Below are positions 1 through 8,400 of a stretch of DNA of 64,000 bases, one piece after another. Position 1 is the first letter of the stretch; each line of letters starts with the position of its first letter. Source of the DNA: Luteimonas marina (GTDB lineage Bacteria; Pseudomonadota; Gammaproteobacteria; Xanthomonadales; Xanthomonadaceae); contig NZ_VOHK01000004.1 in NCBI RefSeq assembly GCF_007859325.1, positions 186,001 to 250,000 on the forward strand, in the 5' to 3' direction. Both the position numbers and the translations under genes were made by a program. The notes beneath the pieces are model-generated. The model was not told the DNA's origin and made no database searches. It saw nothing but the letters and a program-made list of their open reading frames with translations.

Positions 1-880
1 CCCAGAAGTGGTCGGCGCCGATGTGCATGTCGCTGATGTCGTCGACCAGCGGGCTGTCGATGCGGAACGGTCCCCAGCCGGGACGGCGCTCGTCGGCCTC
101 GTAGCCCATGCCCGGGCTGCCCATGGCGATGATGTCGTCGACGGCCAGGCCCTCGCCCGCCATCGCGTCGGCGGTGCCGACCACGGTCGAACCGTAGGAG
201 TGGCCGATCACGGTCACGCGCGCGTCGGGACCCTGGTGCGCCTCGCGCAGGCCGAAGGTGAAATCGCGCAGCGCCGGCGCGCCGTCCTTCGCGTAGCCGG
301 CGCCGAGGGCATCGGGGAAGATGTCGTCGGGCGCGTCGTAGCCCAGCCAGACGATGGTGGAGGTCTCGCCCGAACCGGGCACGGTTTCGGCCTGCGCCTG
401 CAGGTCGGCCATGCGGTCGATGTTGCCGCCGAGGCTGCCGACGTCGGTGCCGGTGCCGGGCACGAAGATCGCGACGTTGTCGGCGGTGTCGGGATTGCTG
501 ATGGCGACGATGGCCTGCGCATCGCTGCCGCCGGCCTTGGGCTGGAAGCCGAGCAGCAGGAGGCGGTCGCTGGCGGGACCGGACTGCGAGGACTCGATAC
601 GATCCAGCAAGGCCTGCGAGGCCTGGCGATCCTCGCCGTGTTCGGCATCGTGGCGCAACATGGCCAGGTTGGCCTCGTGCCGCACTTCCGCCGGCAGGCC
701 GTCCATGCCGCCGATCTGCGGGCCGTAGCTGGCGAGGTAGTTGGACTGTTCCTGCGCCGACAGGCCGTTCCACCACTGCGCCTGCTCCTGCGCGCTGCCC
801 GACGGCGGTGCGCCCGCGGGACAGGCGTTGGGCTGGGGCAGGTCGAGCTGCGTGGATACCGGTCCGATGGTCGGGCTCAT
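1..880 (-). CDS. Alpha/beta hydrolase, DUF1023-like (3' part missing)
   Basis: The frame reads 293 residues from an ATG at 880 and runs off the left edge, so the C-terminus is missing. About residue 228 there is a nucleophile elbow, GHSYGS, preceded by VTVI; upstream is VAIFVPGTGTD, which fits the oxyanion strand of the DUF1023 (PF06259) alpha/beta hydrolases. The N-terminal 60 residues are Gln/Pro/Ala-rich with no clear signal peptide. The substrate is unknown; family members are uncharacterised serine hydrolases. It follows the helicase gene in the same direction with a 64-bp gap. The acid and His of the triad would lie outside the window. The family call is from the motif and overall pattern only. 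Confidence 0.75.
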   Translation of the reverse strand, partial: MSPTIGPVSTQLDLPQPNACPAGAPPSGSAQEQAQWWNGLSAQEQSNYLASYGPQIGGMDGLPAEVRHEANLAMLRHDAEHGEDRQASQALLDRIESSQSGPASDRLLLLGFQPKAGGSDAQAIVAISNPDTADNVAIFVPGTGTDVGSLGGNIDRMADLQAQAETVPGSGETSTIVWLGYDAPDDIFPDALGAGYAKDGAPALRDFTFGLREAHQGPDARVTVIGHSYGSTVVGTADAMAGEGLAVDDIIAMGSPGMGYEADERRPGWGPFRIDSPLVDDISDMHIGADHFW

Positions 881-944
881 GCGGCGCTCCGGCGGGCATG
901 CTGGCGATGCCGGAAGCCTGCGCGAGGCGCGAGGCCGTGGAAAG

Positions 945-2957
945 CTAGGGCAGACCCTTGGCCGGCGCCGCATCCGCGGCGAAGAAGGCTTCCACGTCGC
1001 CCACGTCGCGCGTGGTCGCGAACGGCGGCAGCGAGTCGAGGAACACGCCGCCGTAGGACTTCTGCGTGAGCCGCGGATCGCACAGCACCAGCACGCCGCG
1101 GTCGGTCTCGGTCCGGATCAGGCGGCCGACGCCCTGCTTGAGCGCGATCACGGCCTGCGGCAGCTGTTCGTCGCGGAAGGGATTGCCGCCGGCGCGGCGG
1201 ATCGCCTGCAGCCGCGCCTCGAACACCGGATCGTCCGGCGCGGCGAACGGCAGCTTGTCGATCACCACCACGCTCAGCGCCTCGCCGGCGACGTCGACGC
1301 CTTCGCGGAAACTCGCCGCGCCGAGCAGCACGCCGTTGCCCGACTCGCGGAAGCGCTGCAGCAGCACGTGGCGCGGCGCCTCGCCCTGCACGAACAGCGG
1401 CCAGTCGCCGGCCTCGCGCAGCAGTTCGGCGGCCTCGCGCAGCGCGCGGTGCGAGGCGAACAGCACGAAGGCGCGGCCGCCGGAAGCCTGCAGCACCGGG
1501 CGGACGGCTTCGACCACGGCCCAGGTGTAGTCGCGGTCCGAGGGCTGCGGCAGCCGCGGCGGCAGGTAGCAAAGCGCCTGCCGAGGCCAGTCGAACGGGC
1601 TGGGCACGAGCAGCGTTTCGGGCGCGTCCAGGCCCAGGCGCGTGGCGATGTGGCCGAAGGCCTCGTCGACCGCAAGCGTGGCCGAGGTGAACACCCAGGC
1701 CGCGCGCGAGTGCTCGCGGTGCGCGCGCAGCGGACCGGACACGTCCAGCGGCGTGCGCTGCAGGCGGAAGCCGCGCGGGGAGAGTTCGTACCAGCGCACG
1801 TCGTCGTCCGGGCCGCCGCCGTGCGCATCGTCGAGGCCGGCGTCGAGGCCGCGCTCGACGTGCCAGCGCGCCAGCCGCGACATCATGTCCTGCGCGCGCG
1901 CATGGCAGGCGTCGAAGCCGGGGGACGCTTCGCGCAGCGGCGCCAGCGCGTCGCGCAAGGCCGCGACGGACTCGGCGAGCGCACGCAAGGCGGCGTCGAA
2001 CGCGGGCCACTGCAGCGCCCGTGCCTGGGTGCCGCGCGCCGGCAGGCCCTCCATCGCCGCGCGCAGCGCGCGCGCGGCCTGCTCCAGGTCGCGCGCGGGC
2101 TGCTGCACGAGCGCCAGCGAACCCTGCACGTCCTTGCACTCGCCCAGCGCGTCGCGCCCGAGTTCGACCAGGGGCCGCGCCGACAGGCCTTCGCCGAAGA
2201 ACTGCGCGGCAAGCTCCGGCAGCTGGTGCGCCTCGTCGACGACGAACGCCTGCGCGCCGGGCAGGATCTCGCCGAAGCCTTCCTGCTTGAGCGCCAGGTC
2301 GGCCAGCAGGAGATGGTGGTTGACCACGACCAGGTCGGCCGACTGCGCCCGCTGGCGCGCCTGCACGACGAAGCAGTCGGTCCACATCGGGCATTCGCTG
2401 CCGAGGCAGTTCTCGGCGGTCGAGGTCACCATCGGCAGCAGCGGCGAATCCTCGGGCAGCGCCTCGATCTCGGCGAGGTCGCCCATCTTCGTGCGTCCGC
2501 TCCAGGCGACGATGCGCTGGAACTGCGCGATCTGCTCGCGCGAGCTGAAGCGCGGCTCGCCCTTCGCGCGTTCGAGCCGGTAGCGGCACAGGTAGTTGGC
2601 GCGGCCCTTGAGCAGCGCGGTCCTGAGCCCGGTGCCGAGCGCGTCGCGCACGCGCGGCAGGTCGCGGTGGTAGAGCTGGTCCTGCAGCGCGCGGGTGCCG
2701 GTGGAGACGATCGCCTTCTGCCCGGACAGCAGCAGCGGCACGAGGTAGGCGAAGGTCTTGCCGGTGCCGGTGCCGGCCTCGGCCAGCAGGGTGCCGCGCG
2801 CGTCCAGCGCCCCGGCCACCGCGCCGGCCAGGCGCTGCTGCGCGTCGCGCACGACGAAGGCGGGGATGCGCTGCGCCAGCAGGCCGCCGTCGGCGAGCGC
2901 GGCGATGCTGCGCGCGGCCAGCGTCTCCCCGTCGATCGCGCCCCCCTGGTCGGACAT
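945..2957 (-). CDS. yoaA: ATP-dependent DNA helicase, DinG/YoaA (XPD-like) family
   Basis: A 670-residue superfamily 2 helicase. Walker A AGTGTGKT is at residues 61-68, and the DEAH box appears as VVDEAHQL. Four cysteines between the two (in YLCRYR, ENCLGSEC and MWTDC) match the Fe-S cluster of the XPD/DinG family. Motif VI is QGVGRLIR near the C-terminus. Such enzymes unwind 5'-3' and act in DNA repair; YoaA in E. coli works with the HolC clamp-loader subunit. The ATG at 2957 is chosen because the lipoprotein gene upstream stops at 2959, one base away, so the two genes are probably co-transcribed and translationally coupled. YoaA is preferred over DinG on length and context, but the two are hard to separate by eye. 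Confidence 0.88.
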   Translation of the reverse strand: MSDQGGAIDGETLAARSIAALADGGLLAQRIPAFVVRDAQQRLAGAVAGALDARGTLLAEAGTGTGKTFAYLVPLLLSGQKAIVSTGTRALQDQLYHRDLPRVRDALGTGLRTALLKGRANYLCRYRLERAKGEPRFSSREQIAQFQRIVAWSGRTKMGDLAEIEALPEDSPLLPMVTSTAENCLGSECPMWTDCFVVQARQRAQSADLVVVNHHLLLADLALKQEGFGEILPGAQAFVVDEAHQLPELAAQFFGEGLSARPLVELGRDALGECKDVQGSLALVQQPARDLEQAARALRAAMEGLPARGTQARALQWPAFDAALRALAESVAALRDALAPLREASPGFDACHARAQDMMSRLARWHVERGLDAGLDDAHGGGPDDDVRWYELSPRGFRLQRTPLDVSGPLRAHREHSRAAWVFTSATLAVDEAFGHIATRLGLDAPETLLVPSPFDWPRQALCYLPPRLPQPSDRDYTWAVVEAVRPVLQASGGRAFVLFASHRALREAAELLREAGDWPLFVQGEAPRHVLLQRFRESGNGVLLGAASFREGVDVAGEALSVVVIDKLPFAAPDDPVFEARLQAIRRAGGNPFRDEQLPQAVIALKQGVGRLIRTETDRGVLVLCDPRLTQKSYGGVFLDSLPPFATTRDVGDVEAFFAADAAPAKGLP

Positions 2958-2958
2958 C

Positions 2959-3483
2959 TCAGAAACGGTTCGGTCCCGCGACCTTGCAGCCGTCGACCTG
3001 CCGTTTCGCCGAGGCCGCGCCTTCGGCATCGCCGGCGACCAGGCGCACCTGTTCGATCGTCGCCCAATGGCGTCGGCACAGCGGTCCGACCTGCGCGCCG
3101 AGCGCGAACGCGCGTTCGGCCAGCTGGCCGGCGCGCTCGAAGTCGCGCTGCAGCAGCGCCGTTTCCGCACGCTCCTGCAGCAGCGCCGGGTCGTCGGCCA
3201 CGATCGCCAGCGCCCGCTCCAGCGCCGCGGCCGCATCGTCGTGGCGGCCCTGCGCGCGCGCCTGCTGCGCCTGTTCGCGCACGTCCTCGACCATCGGATC
3301 GCGCAGCGGCTGTACCGCGAGTTCGCCTTCGCCGTCGCCGGCGGCGGCATCGATCGCGGCGACCATCTGTTCGGGCGTGGCTGCGGTCAGCGGTGCGGGC
3401 GCGGCGGGCTGCGGCGGCGCGCTGGCGCAACCGGCGACGAGCACGACGGCGGCCAGCACCGCGATGGCGGGAATCGACTTCAT
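2959..3483 (-). CDS. Small lipoprotein with TPR-like helices
   Basis: 174 residues. A signal peptide ends in a lipobox, LVAGC (Cys19), followed by an Ala/Pro linker and then an alpha-helical region (about 60-165) with spacing like tetratricopeptide repeats (DDAAAALERALAI, then ERAGQLAERAFALG). It is probably anchored in the outer membrane, facing the periplasm. No specific function is recognised. It lies between the PBP1b gene (6-bp gap) and the helicase gene (1-bp gap), so the three form one tight transcription unit. An accessory role for the synthase is possible by analogy with lipoprotein activators such as LpoB, but there is no sequence match to LpoB that I can see. Confidence 0.8.
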   Translation of the reverse strand: MKSIPAIAVLAAVVLVAGCASAPPQPAAPAPLTAATPEQMVAAIDAAAGDGEGELAVQPLRDPMVEDVREQAQQARAQGRHDDAAAALERALAIVADDPALLQERAETALLQRDFERAGQLAERAFALGAQVGPLCRRHWATIEQVRLVAGDAEGAASAKRQVDGCKVAGPNRF

Positions 3484-3489
3484 GGCTTG

Positions 3490-5904
3490 CTACTCGCTGG
3501 GTGGGGGGCTGGGTTGCGACGGCGCTGGCTCGGCCGGCGCCTCGCGACGACCGAACCCGAACCACTCGCGCCAGCCGCGCGACGGCGCGTCCTCCGGTTC
3601 GCCGAATGCATCGGGCTGCGCGTAGACGCAAGGCTGGTGCGGCGGCGCGAAGCCGGCGACGAAGGCGAAGCGGCGCGCGCCCGGGCATTCGGCATCGGTG
3701 GCGTTGGACTGCAGCACCCACTGCCAGTCCAGGCCCTGGTTGCCGACCTTGAGTGGCGCGCTCGGCAGGTGCGAGAACAGCCCCGACCACACCCGCATCG
3801 CGCCGGTGGCGCCGTACAGGCCGGTCTGCTCGTTCTGGTCGTTGCCGACCCAGGCCACGGCGAGGTGGTCGCCGGTCCAGCCGGCGAACCAGCTGTCGCG
3901 GCCGTCGTTGCTGGTGCCGGTCTTGCCGGCGGCGCCGAGCCGGCCGAGGCCGTCGTTGACCAGCTGGCGGCCGGTGCCCGAGGTCACCGCGTGCTGCAGC
4001 GCCAGCGTCACCAGGCGCGCGGCGATCGCGTCGCCCTCGGTCGCGGGCGCGGGATCCTTGTCGTAGCGCTTGACCACGCGGCCTTCCGGATCGAGCACGC
4101 CGCGCACCGCGTGCAGCGGCTGGATCTCGCCGCCGGAGGCGAGGAACTGGTAGAGCTGCGCCATCGCGTACGGGCTCTGGTCCATCGCGCCGAGGATCAG
4201 CGCGGGATTGGCGCTGGCCTGGATGCCCGCCAGCGTGCGCACCAGGTCCGCCAGCCGCTCCGGCTCGACCTGCATGCCGATGCGCACCGTGGCCTGGTTG
4301 TACGACTGCGCCAGCGCGTCGATCGCGCGCACGGTGCCGTGGCTGCGGCCGTCGGAGTTGCCCGGCGACCACTTGCGCCCGTTGTCGAGCGTCACCGTCA
4401 CCGGCGAATCGTCGACCCAGGTCGCCAGCGACCAGTTGCGCGGGCTGGCCAGCGCCAGCAGGTAGACGAAGGGCTTGAGCAGCGAACCGACCGGGCGCTG
4501 CGCCTCGACCGCGCGGTTGAAGCCGTGGCGCGTGGGCTCGCGGCTGCCGACCACGGCGATCACTTCGCCGTCGTGCACGTCGGTCACCACCAGTCCGGTC
4601 TCCAGCGGCGGGCGCTTGCCGGTCTGCAGCGACTTGAGCGTGCGCACCACCGAGGCTTCGGCATAGGCCTGCGCGGACGGCGACATGCCGGTCATCACGC
4701 TCAGCCCAGCGCCCTGCAGCGCGTCGGCCGGATAGTCGCGCGCCAGCTGCCGGCGCACGAGGTCGACGTAGGCGGGGAAGCGGTTCGCGGCGATGCTGCC
4801 GGGCACGCTGGTCACGCCCAGCGGCGCCTTGACCGCGCGGTCGTGCGCGGCCTGGTCGATCAGCCCGGTCTGGAGCATGTTCGCCAGCACGAAGTCGCGG
4901 CGTTCCTGCGCGCGCTCCGGGTTCCGCCGCGGGTCGTAGTACGAGGGTCCGCGGACCATGCCGACCAGCAGCGCCACGTGTTCGACCTCGAGGTCCTCCA
5001 GCCGGCGCCCGAACCAGAACTCCGCGCCCGCCGCGATGCCGTGGATCGCCTGCGCGCCGCGCTGGCCGAGGTAGACCTGGTTGAGGTAGGCCTCGAGGAT
5101 CGTGCCCTTGTCGTAGCGCGCCTCCATCAGCAGCGCGTACAGGATCTCGTTGAACTTGCGGCTCCAGGTCTGCTCGCGGCCGATGCCGAGCAGGCCGCTG
5201 CGCGCGAGCTGCTGGGTCAGGGTGCTCGCGCCCTGCTTCTTGTCGCCGGCCTTGAGGTTGACGAAGGCCGCGCGCGCCATGCCGCTGAAGTCGATGCCGA
5301 TGTGGTGGGCGAAGTCGCGGTCCTCGACCGCCTGCAGCGTGTCGGTGACCAGCGGCGGCACGTCCTCGACCCGCACCAGCCGGCGCTCCTCCTGCCTCTG
5401 CCCGTACAGCGTCGCGATGCGCGCAGCGTCCAGGCGCGCGGCCTTGATCGCCTTGTCGCCGGCGAGGTCCTTCAGCGCGCCCACCCGCCCGCCCGAGAGC
5501 GTGGCCTCGATGCGGCTGGGGCCGACCGCGCCGTCGAGGTCGCGGAAGCCACGGCTGGAGATCGTCCAGCGGCCGCCGTCGCGCTGGTAGGTGCCGGCGC
5601 GCACGCCGTCGCCCTCGCGGTACGAAGCCGCATCGAGCTCGGTCTTGAGCGTCTGCGCGTCCATCGCCAGCCCCGGCGCCAGCCGCAGCGGGCGCGCGTA
5701 GACGCGGGTCGGCAGTTGCCAGCGCAGTTCGCCGAAGCGCTCGCTGATCTGGTGGTTCAGGTACAGCGTGTAGGGGACCAGGAAACCGATGCCGAGGCCG
5801 ATCGCCGCCAGCGCCCAGGTCACCAGCCGGCGGCGCCAGTCGCTGCCGGAGGCGCCGTGGGCATCGTCGTCGTGGTCGTCTTCGTCGTACTCGATGCGGG
5901 CCAT
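3490..5904 (-). CDS. mrcB: Penicillin-binding protein 1B, bifunctional transglycosylase/transpeptidase
   Basis: 804 residues from the ATG at 5904; an in-frame GTG six codons upstream is possible but adds nothing recognisable. There is an acidic cytoplasmic tail (EYDEDDHDDD), one membrane span (about 27-48) and a UB2H-like region. The GT51 domain has catalytic Glu194 in AVEDRDF and the QGASTLTQQ motif. The transpeptidase domain has SxxK at 474-477 (GSLLKP), SYN at 534-536 and KTG at 661-663. It polymerises lipid II and cross-links peptide stems in the periplasm. The C-terminal Pro/Ser-rich tail is low-complexity. The glycosyltransferase gene starts 126 bp away on the other strand, so the two promoters share the intervening gap. 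Confidence 0.95.
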   Translation of the reverse strand: MARIEYDEDDHDDDAHGASGSDWRRRLVTWALAAIGLGIGFLVPYTLYLNHQISERFGELRWQLPTRVYARPLRLAPGLAMDAQTLKTELDAASYREGDGVRAGTYQRDGGRWTISSRGFRDLDGAVGPSRIEATLSGGRVGALKDLAGDKAIKAARLDAARIATLYGQRQEERRLVRVEDVPPLVTDTLQAVEDRDFAHHIGIDFSGMARAAFVNLKAGDKKQGASTLTQQLARSGLLGIGREQTWSRKFNEILYALLMEARYDKGTILEAYLNQVYLGQRGAQAIHGIAAGAEFWFGRRLEDLEVEHVALLVGMVRGPSYYDPRRNPERAQERRDFVLANMLQTGLIDQAAHDRAVKAPLGVTSVPGSIAANRFPAYVDLVRRQLARDYPADALQGAGLSVMTGMSPSAQAYAEASVVRTLKSLQTGKRPPLETGLVVTDVHDGEVIAVVGSREPTRHGFNRAVEAQRPVGSLLKPFVYLLALASPRNWSLATWVDDSPVTVTLDNGRKWSPGNSDGRSHGTVRAIDALAQSYNQATVRIGMQVEPERLADLVRTLAGIQASANPALILGAMDQSPYAMAQLYQFLASGGEIQPLHAVRGVLDPEGRVVKRYDKDPAPATEGDAIAARLVTLALQHAVTSGTGRQLVNDGLGRLGAAGKTGTSNDGRDSWFAGWTGDHLAVAWVGNDQNEQTGLYGATGAMRVWSGLFSHLPSAPLKVGNQGLDWQWVLQSNATDAECPGARRFAFVAGFAPPHQPCVYAQPDAFGEPEDAPSRGWREWFGFGRREAPAEPAPSQPSPPPSE

Positions 5905-6030
5905 GCACTCCGGAACCTGCACCGGCAGTCAGCCGCGGAATGCGACAATCGGCGCGATGCGCAGTCTAGCCCACCCCCACGGCCCCGGACCGGCCACCGC
6001 AACCCCGTGGTCAGCTGGAGTTGCAGGGAC

Positions 6031-8133
6031 ATGACGTTCTCCCTGGCCGATGCCAGGCTGCTGCTGGTGCGGACGACCGGCCTCGTCCGTCGCGGGCTGG
6101 CGAGCCTGCGCACGCGCGGCTGGCGGCACAGCTGGGAACGGGTGAAGCTGCAGTTCGCGCGCGCGGCCATGCCGGCGCGCGGCGCGCTCGTCGCCGCCGA
6201 TCGCGGCCCGTTCGCACCGTTCGCGGTCCCGCGCAGCGACGCCCCCGTCGCCAGTGTCGTGATCCCGGTGCACGGGCACTGGCCGCACACCCTCGCCTGC
6301 CTGCGCGCGATCGCCGCGCATCCGCCGGCGCGCGCGGTGGAGGTGATCGTGGTCGACGACGCCTCGCCGGACGAAACCGCGACCCTGCTGCCGCGGATCG
6401 ATGGCCTGCGGGTGGTATCACGCGCGGAGAACGGCGGCTTCATCGCCGCCTGCAACGACGGCGCGGCGGCCGCGCGCGGCGACTTCCTCGTGTTCGTCAA
6501 CAACGACACCGTGCCGCAACCCGGCTGGCTCGATGCGCTGCTGGACACCTTCGACGCGCACCCGGACACCGGTCTGGCCGGCGCGCAACTGCTGTATCCC
6601 GACGGCCGCCTGCAGGAAGCCGGCGGCGTGGTGTTCGCCGACGGCGGCGCATGGAACTACGGCCGTTTCGAATCACCGCAGGACCCGCGCTTCGCCTACG
6701 TGCGCGACGCGGACTACCTGTCGGGCGCAGCGATCGCGATCCCGCGCGCATTGTTCGAGCGGATCGGCAGCTTCGATCCGCGCTATGCGCCCGCGTACTA
6801 CGAGGACACCGACCTCGCCTTCGCCGTGCGCGAGGCCGGCCTGCGCGTGCGCTACCAGCCCGCGGCGCGCGTGGTGCACGACGAGGGCACCACCGCGGGC
6901 ACCGATCCGGCGAACGGCGTCAAGGCCTACCAGGCCCGCAACCGGGCGATCTTCGCCGCGCAGCGCGCCGCCGCGCTGGCCTCGCACCTGCCCGCCGGCA
7001 GCGTGCCGTCGCCGGCGCTGCTGCATCGCGACCGGCGGCAGGTGCTGGTGGTCGACGCGACCACGCCCAGGCCGGATCGCGATTCGGCCTCGCTGCGGCT
7101 GGTCAACCTGATGCGCCTGCTGCGCGAGGAAGGCGCGCACGTGGTGTTCCTGCCCGCCGACCTCGCCCATGCCGGCCCGTATACCGAAGCGCTGCAGTCA
7201 CTCGGCATCGAAACCTGGCACGCGCCCTACGCCAGGCGCCTGCCGGCATGGCTGCGCGAACACGGCCCGCGGTTCGACGCGGCCATGGTCAGCCGCCACT
7301 ACGTGCTGCGCGAGCTGCTGCCGCTGCTGCGCGTGTCGGCGCCGCAGGCACGGCTGGTGTTCGACAGCGTCGACCTGCACTTCGTGCGCGAAGCGCGCTC
7401 GGCACAGCTGGCCGGCGACGCCACCATGGCGCGCAACGCGGCGCGCACGCGGACGCTGGAGCTCGACATCGTGGCGCGCAGCGATGTCACCACCGTGGTC
7501 AGCGCGGACGAAGGCGCCGTGCTCGCGCGCGAAGCGCCGGGCGCGCGCGTGGAAGTGCTGTCGAACGTGCACGAGGTCGCCGGCGCTGGGCTGCCGTTCG
7601 CGCAGCGCCGCGATCTGGTGTTCGTCGGCGGCTTCCGCCATCCGCCAAACGCGGACGGCGTGCGCTGGTTCTGCGAAACGGTCTTTCCGAAAGTGCGCGC
7701 GCGCCTGCCCGAGGTGCGCTTCCACTGCATCGGCGACGGGCCGACGCCCGAGATCCGGGCGCTGGCGCAACAGGACGGCGTGCTGGTCCACGGCTACGTG
7801 CCCGACCTCGCGCCCTACATGGACGGCTGCCGGATCGCGGTGGCGCCGCTGCGGGTCGGCGCCGGGGTCAAGGGCAAGATCAACCTGAGCATGGCGCACG
7901 GACAGCCGGTGGTGGCGACCTCGATCGCCGCCGAAGGCATGCACCTGCGCGACGGCATCGACGTGCTGATCGCCGACGATGCCGATGCGTTCGCCGACGC
8001 GATCGTGCGCCTGCACGGCGATGCGACGCTGTGGATGGAACTGAGCCTCAACGGCCACGGGAACATCGCGCGGCATTTCTCGCCGGATGCGGCGCGCGGC
8101 GCGGTGCGGCGGATTTTTTTCCAGGACGCGTAA
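6031..8133 (+). CDS. Two-domain glycosyltransferase (GT2 + GT4-like)
   Basis: 700 residues. After about 70 basic N-terminal residues comes a GT-A family 2 domain: SVVIPVHG, IVVDDASPDET, ENGGFIAACNDG, then the metal-binding region VFVNNDTVPQPGWLD and the ED motif in YYEDTDLAF. From about residue 330 a second GT-B/GT4-like domain follows (VDATTPRPDRDSASLR, then FVGGFRHPPNADGV and the RVGAGVKGKINLSMAHG loop). This pairing is typical of enzymes building O-antigen or capsule-type glycans. The ATG at 6031 follows an SD-like GGAG. No other sugar gene is nearby, so the polymer it serves is unknown. It stands alone on the plus strand, divergent from mrcB. Confidence 0.9.
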   Translation: MTFSLADARLLLVRTTGLVRRGLASLRTRGWRHSWERVKLQFARAAMPARGALVAADRGPFAPFAVPRSDAPVASVVIPVHGHWPHTLACLRAIAAHPPARAVEVIVVDDASPDETATLLPRIDGLRVVSRAENGGFIAACNDGAAAARGDFLVFVNNDTVPQPGWLDALLDTFDAHPDTGLAGAQLLYPDGRLQEAGGVVFADGGAWNYGRFESPQDPRFAYVRDADYLSGAAIAIPRALFERIGSFDPRYAPAYYEDTDLAFAVREAGLRVRYQPAARVVHDEGTTAGTDPANGVKAYQARNRAIFAAQRAAALASHLPAGSVPSPALLHRDRRQVLVVDATTPRPDRDSASLRLVNLMRLLREEGAHVVFLPADLAHAGPYTEALQSLGIETWHAPYARRLPAWLREHGPRFDAAMVSRHYVLRELLPLLRVSAPQARLVFDSVDLHFVREARSAQLAGDATMARNAARTRTLELDIVARSDVTTVVSADEGAVLAREAPGARVEVLSNVHEVAGAGLPFAQRRDLVFVGGFRHPPNADGVRWFCETVFPKVRARLPEVRFHCIGDGPTPEIRALAQQDGVLVHGYVPDLAPYMDGCRIAVAPLRVGAGVKGKINLSMAHGQPVVATSIAAEGMHLRDGIDVLIADDADAFADAIVRLHGDATLWMELSLNGHGNIARHFSPDAARGAVRRIFFQDA

Positions 8134-8213
8134 TCGGCAGAACGACCGGATGCCTGACATGGTGGTCCGCGAGGCCTGGAACATCGAGACCGTTGCGAAT
8201 GAACGCCTGGAGT

Positions 8214-8341
8214 TGTCATCCCGAACGCAGTGAGGGATCTGCTTTTGCAGGCACCCGGCAGCAGGTATCCCACGGCACAGTCGAAAGACGCTGGGTCCCC
8301 GCCCCCCGCCTTCGCGAGGGCAGGCTTCGCGGGGATGACGA
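8214..8341. repeat. Imperfect palindromic intergenic repeat, GTCATCCC family
   Basis: The 267-bp gap between the glycosyltransferase and the TPR gene (convergent) carries two half-elements facing each other. The left one begins GTCATCCCGAACGCAG; the right one ends CTTCGCGGGGATGAC. The right half contains a duplicated stretch (CCCCCCGCCTTCGCGAGGGCAGG). No gene is seen in the gap. The element could act as a bidirectional terminator between the converging genes. Confidence 0.7.
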
Positions 8342-8400
8342 CATCGCGACACCGACAACCGTGAGCATGGGGCAGCCGCTGCGGGAGGCGCGCCGACGGC

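Noticed and set aside
2758-6030. Long plus-strand open frame antisense to mrcB, continuous with the glycosyltransferase
   Set aside because: In GC-rich DNA the antisense frame of a gene is often open. Its translation is Arg/Ala/Gly/His-rich with no domain. The glycosyltransferase starts at 6031 with an SD.
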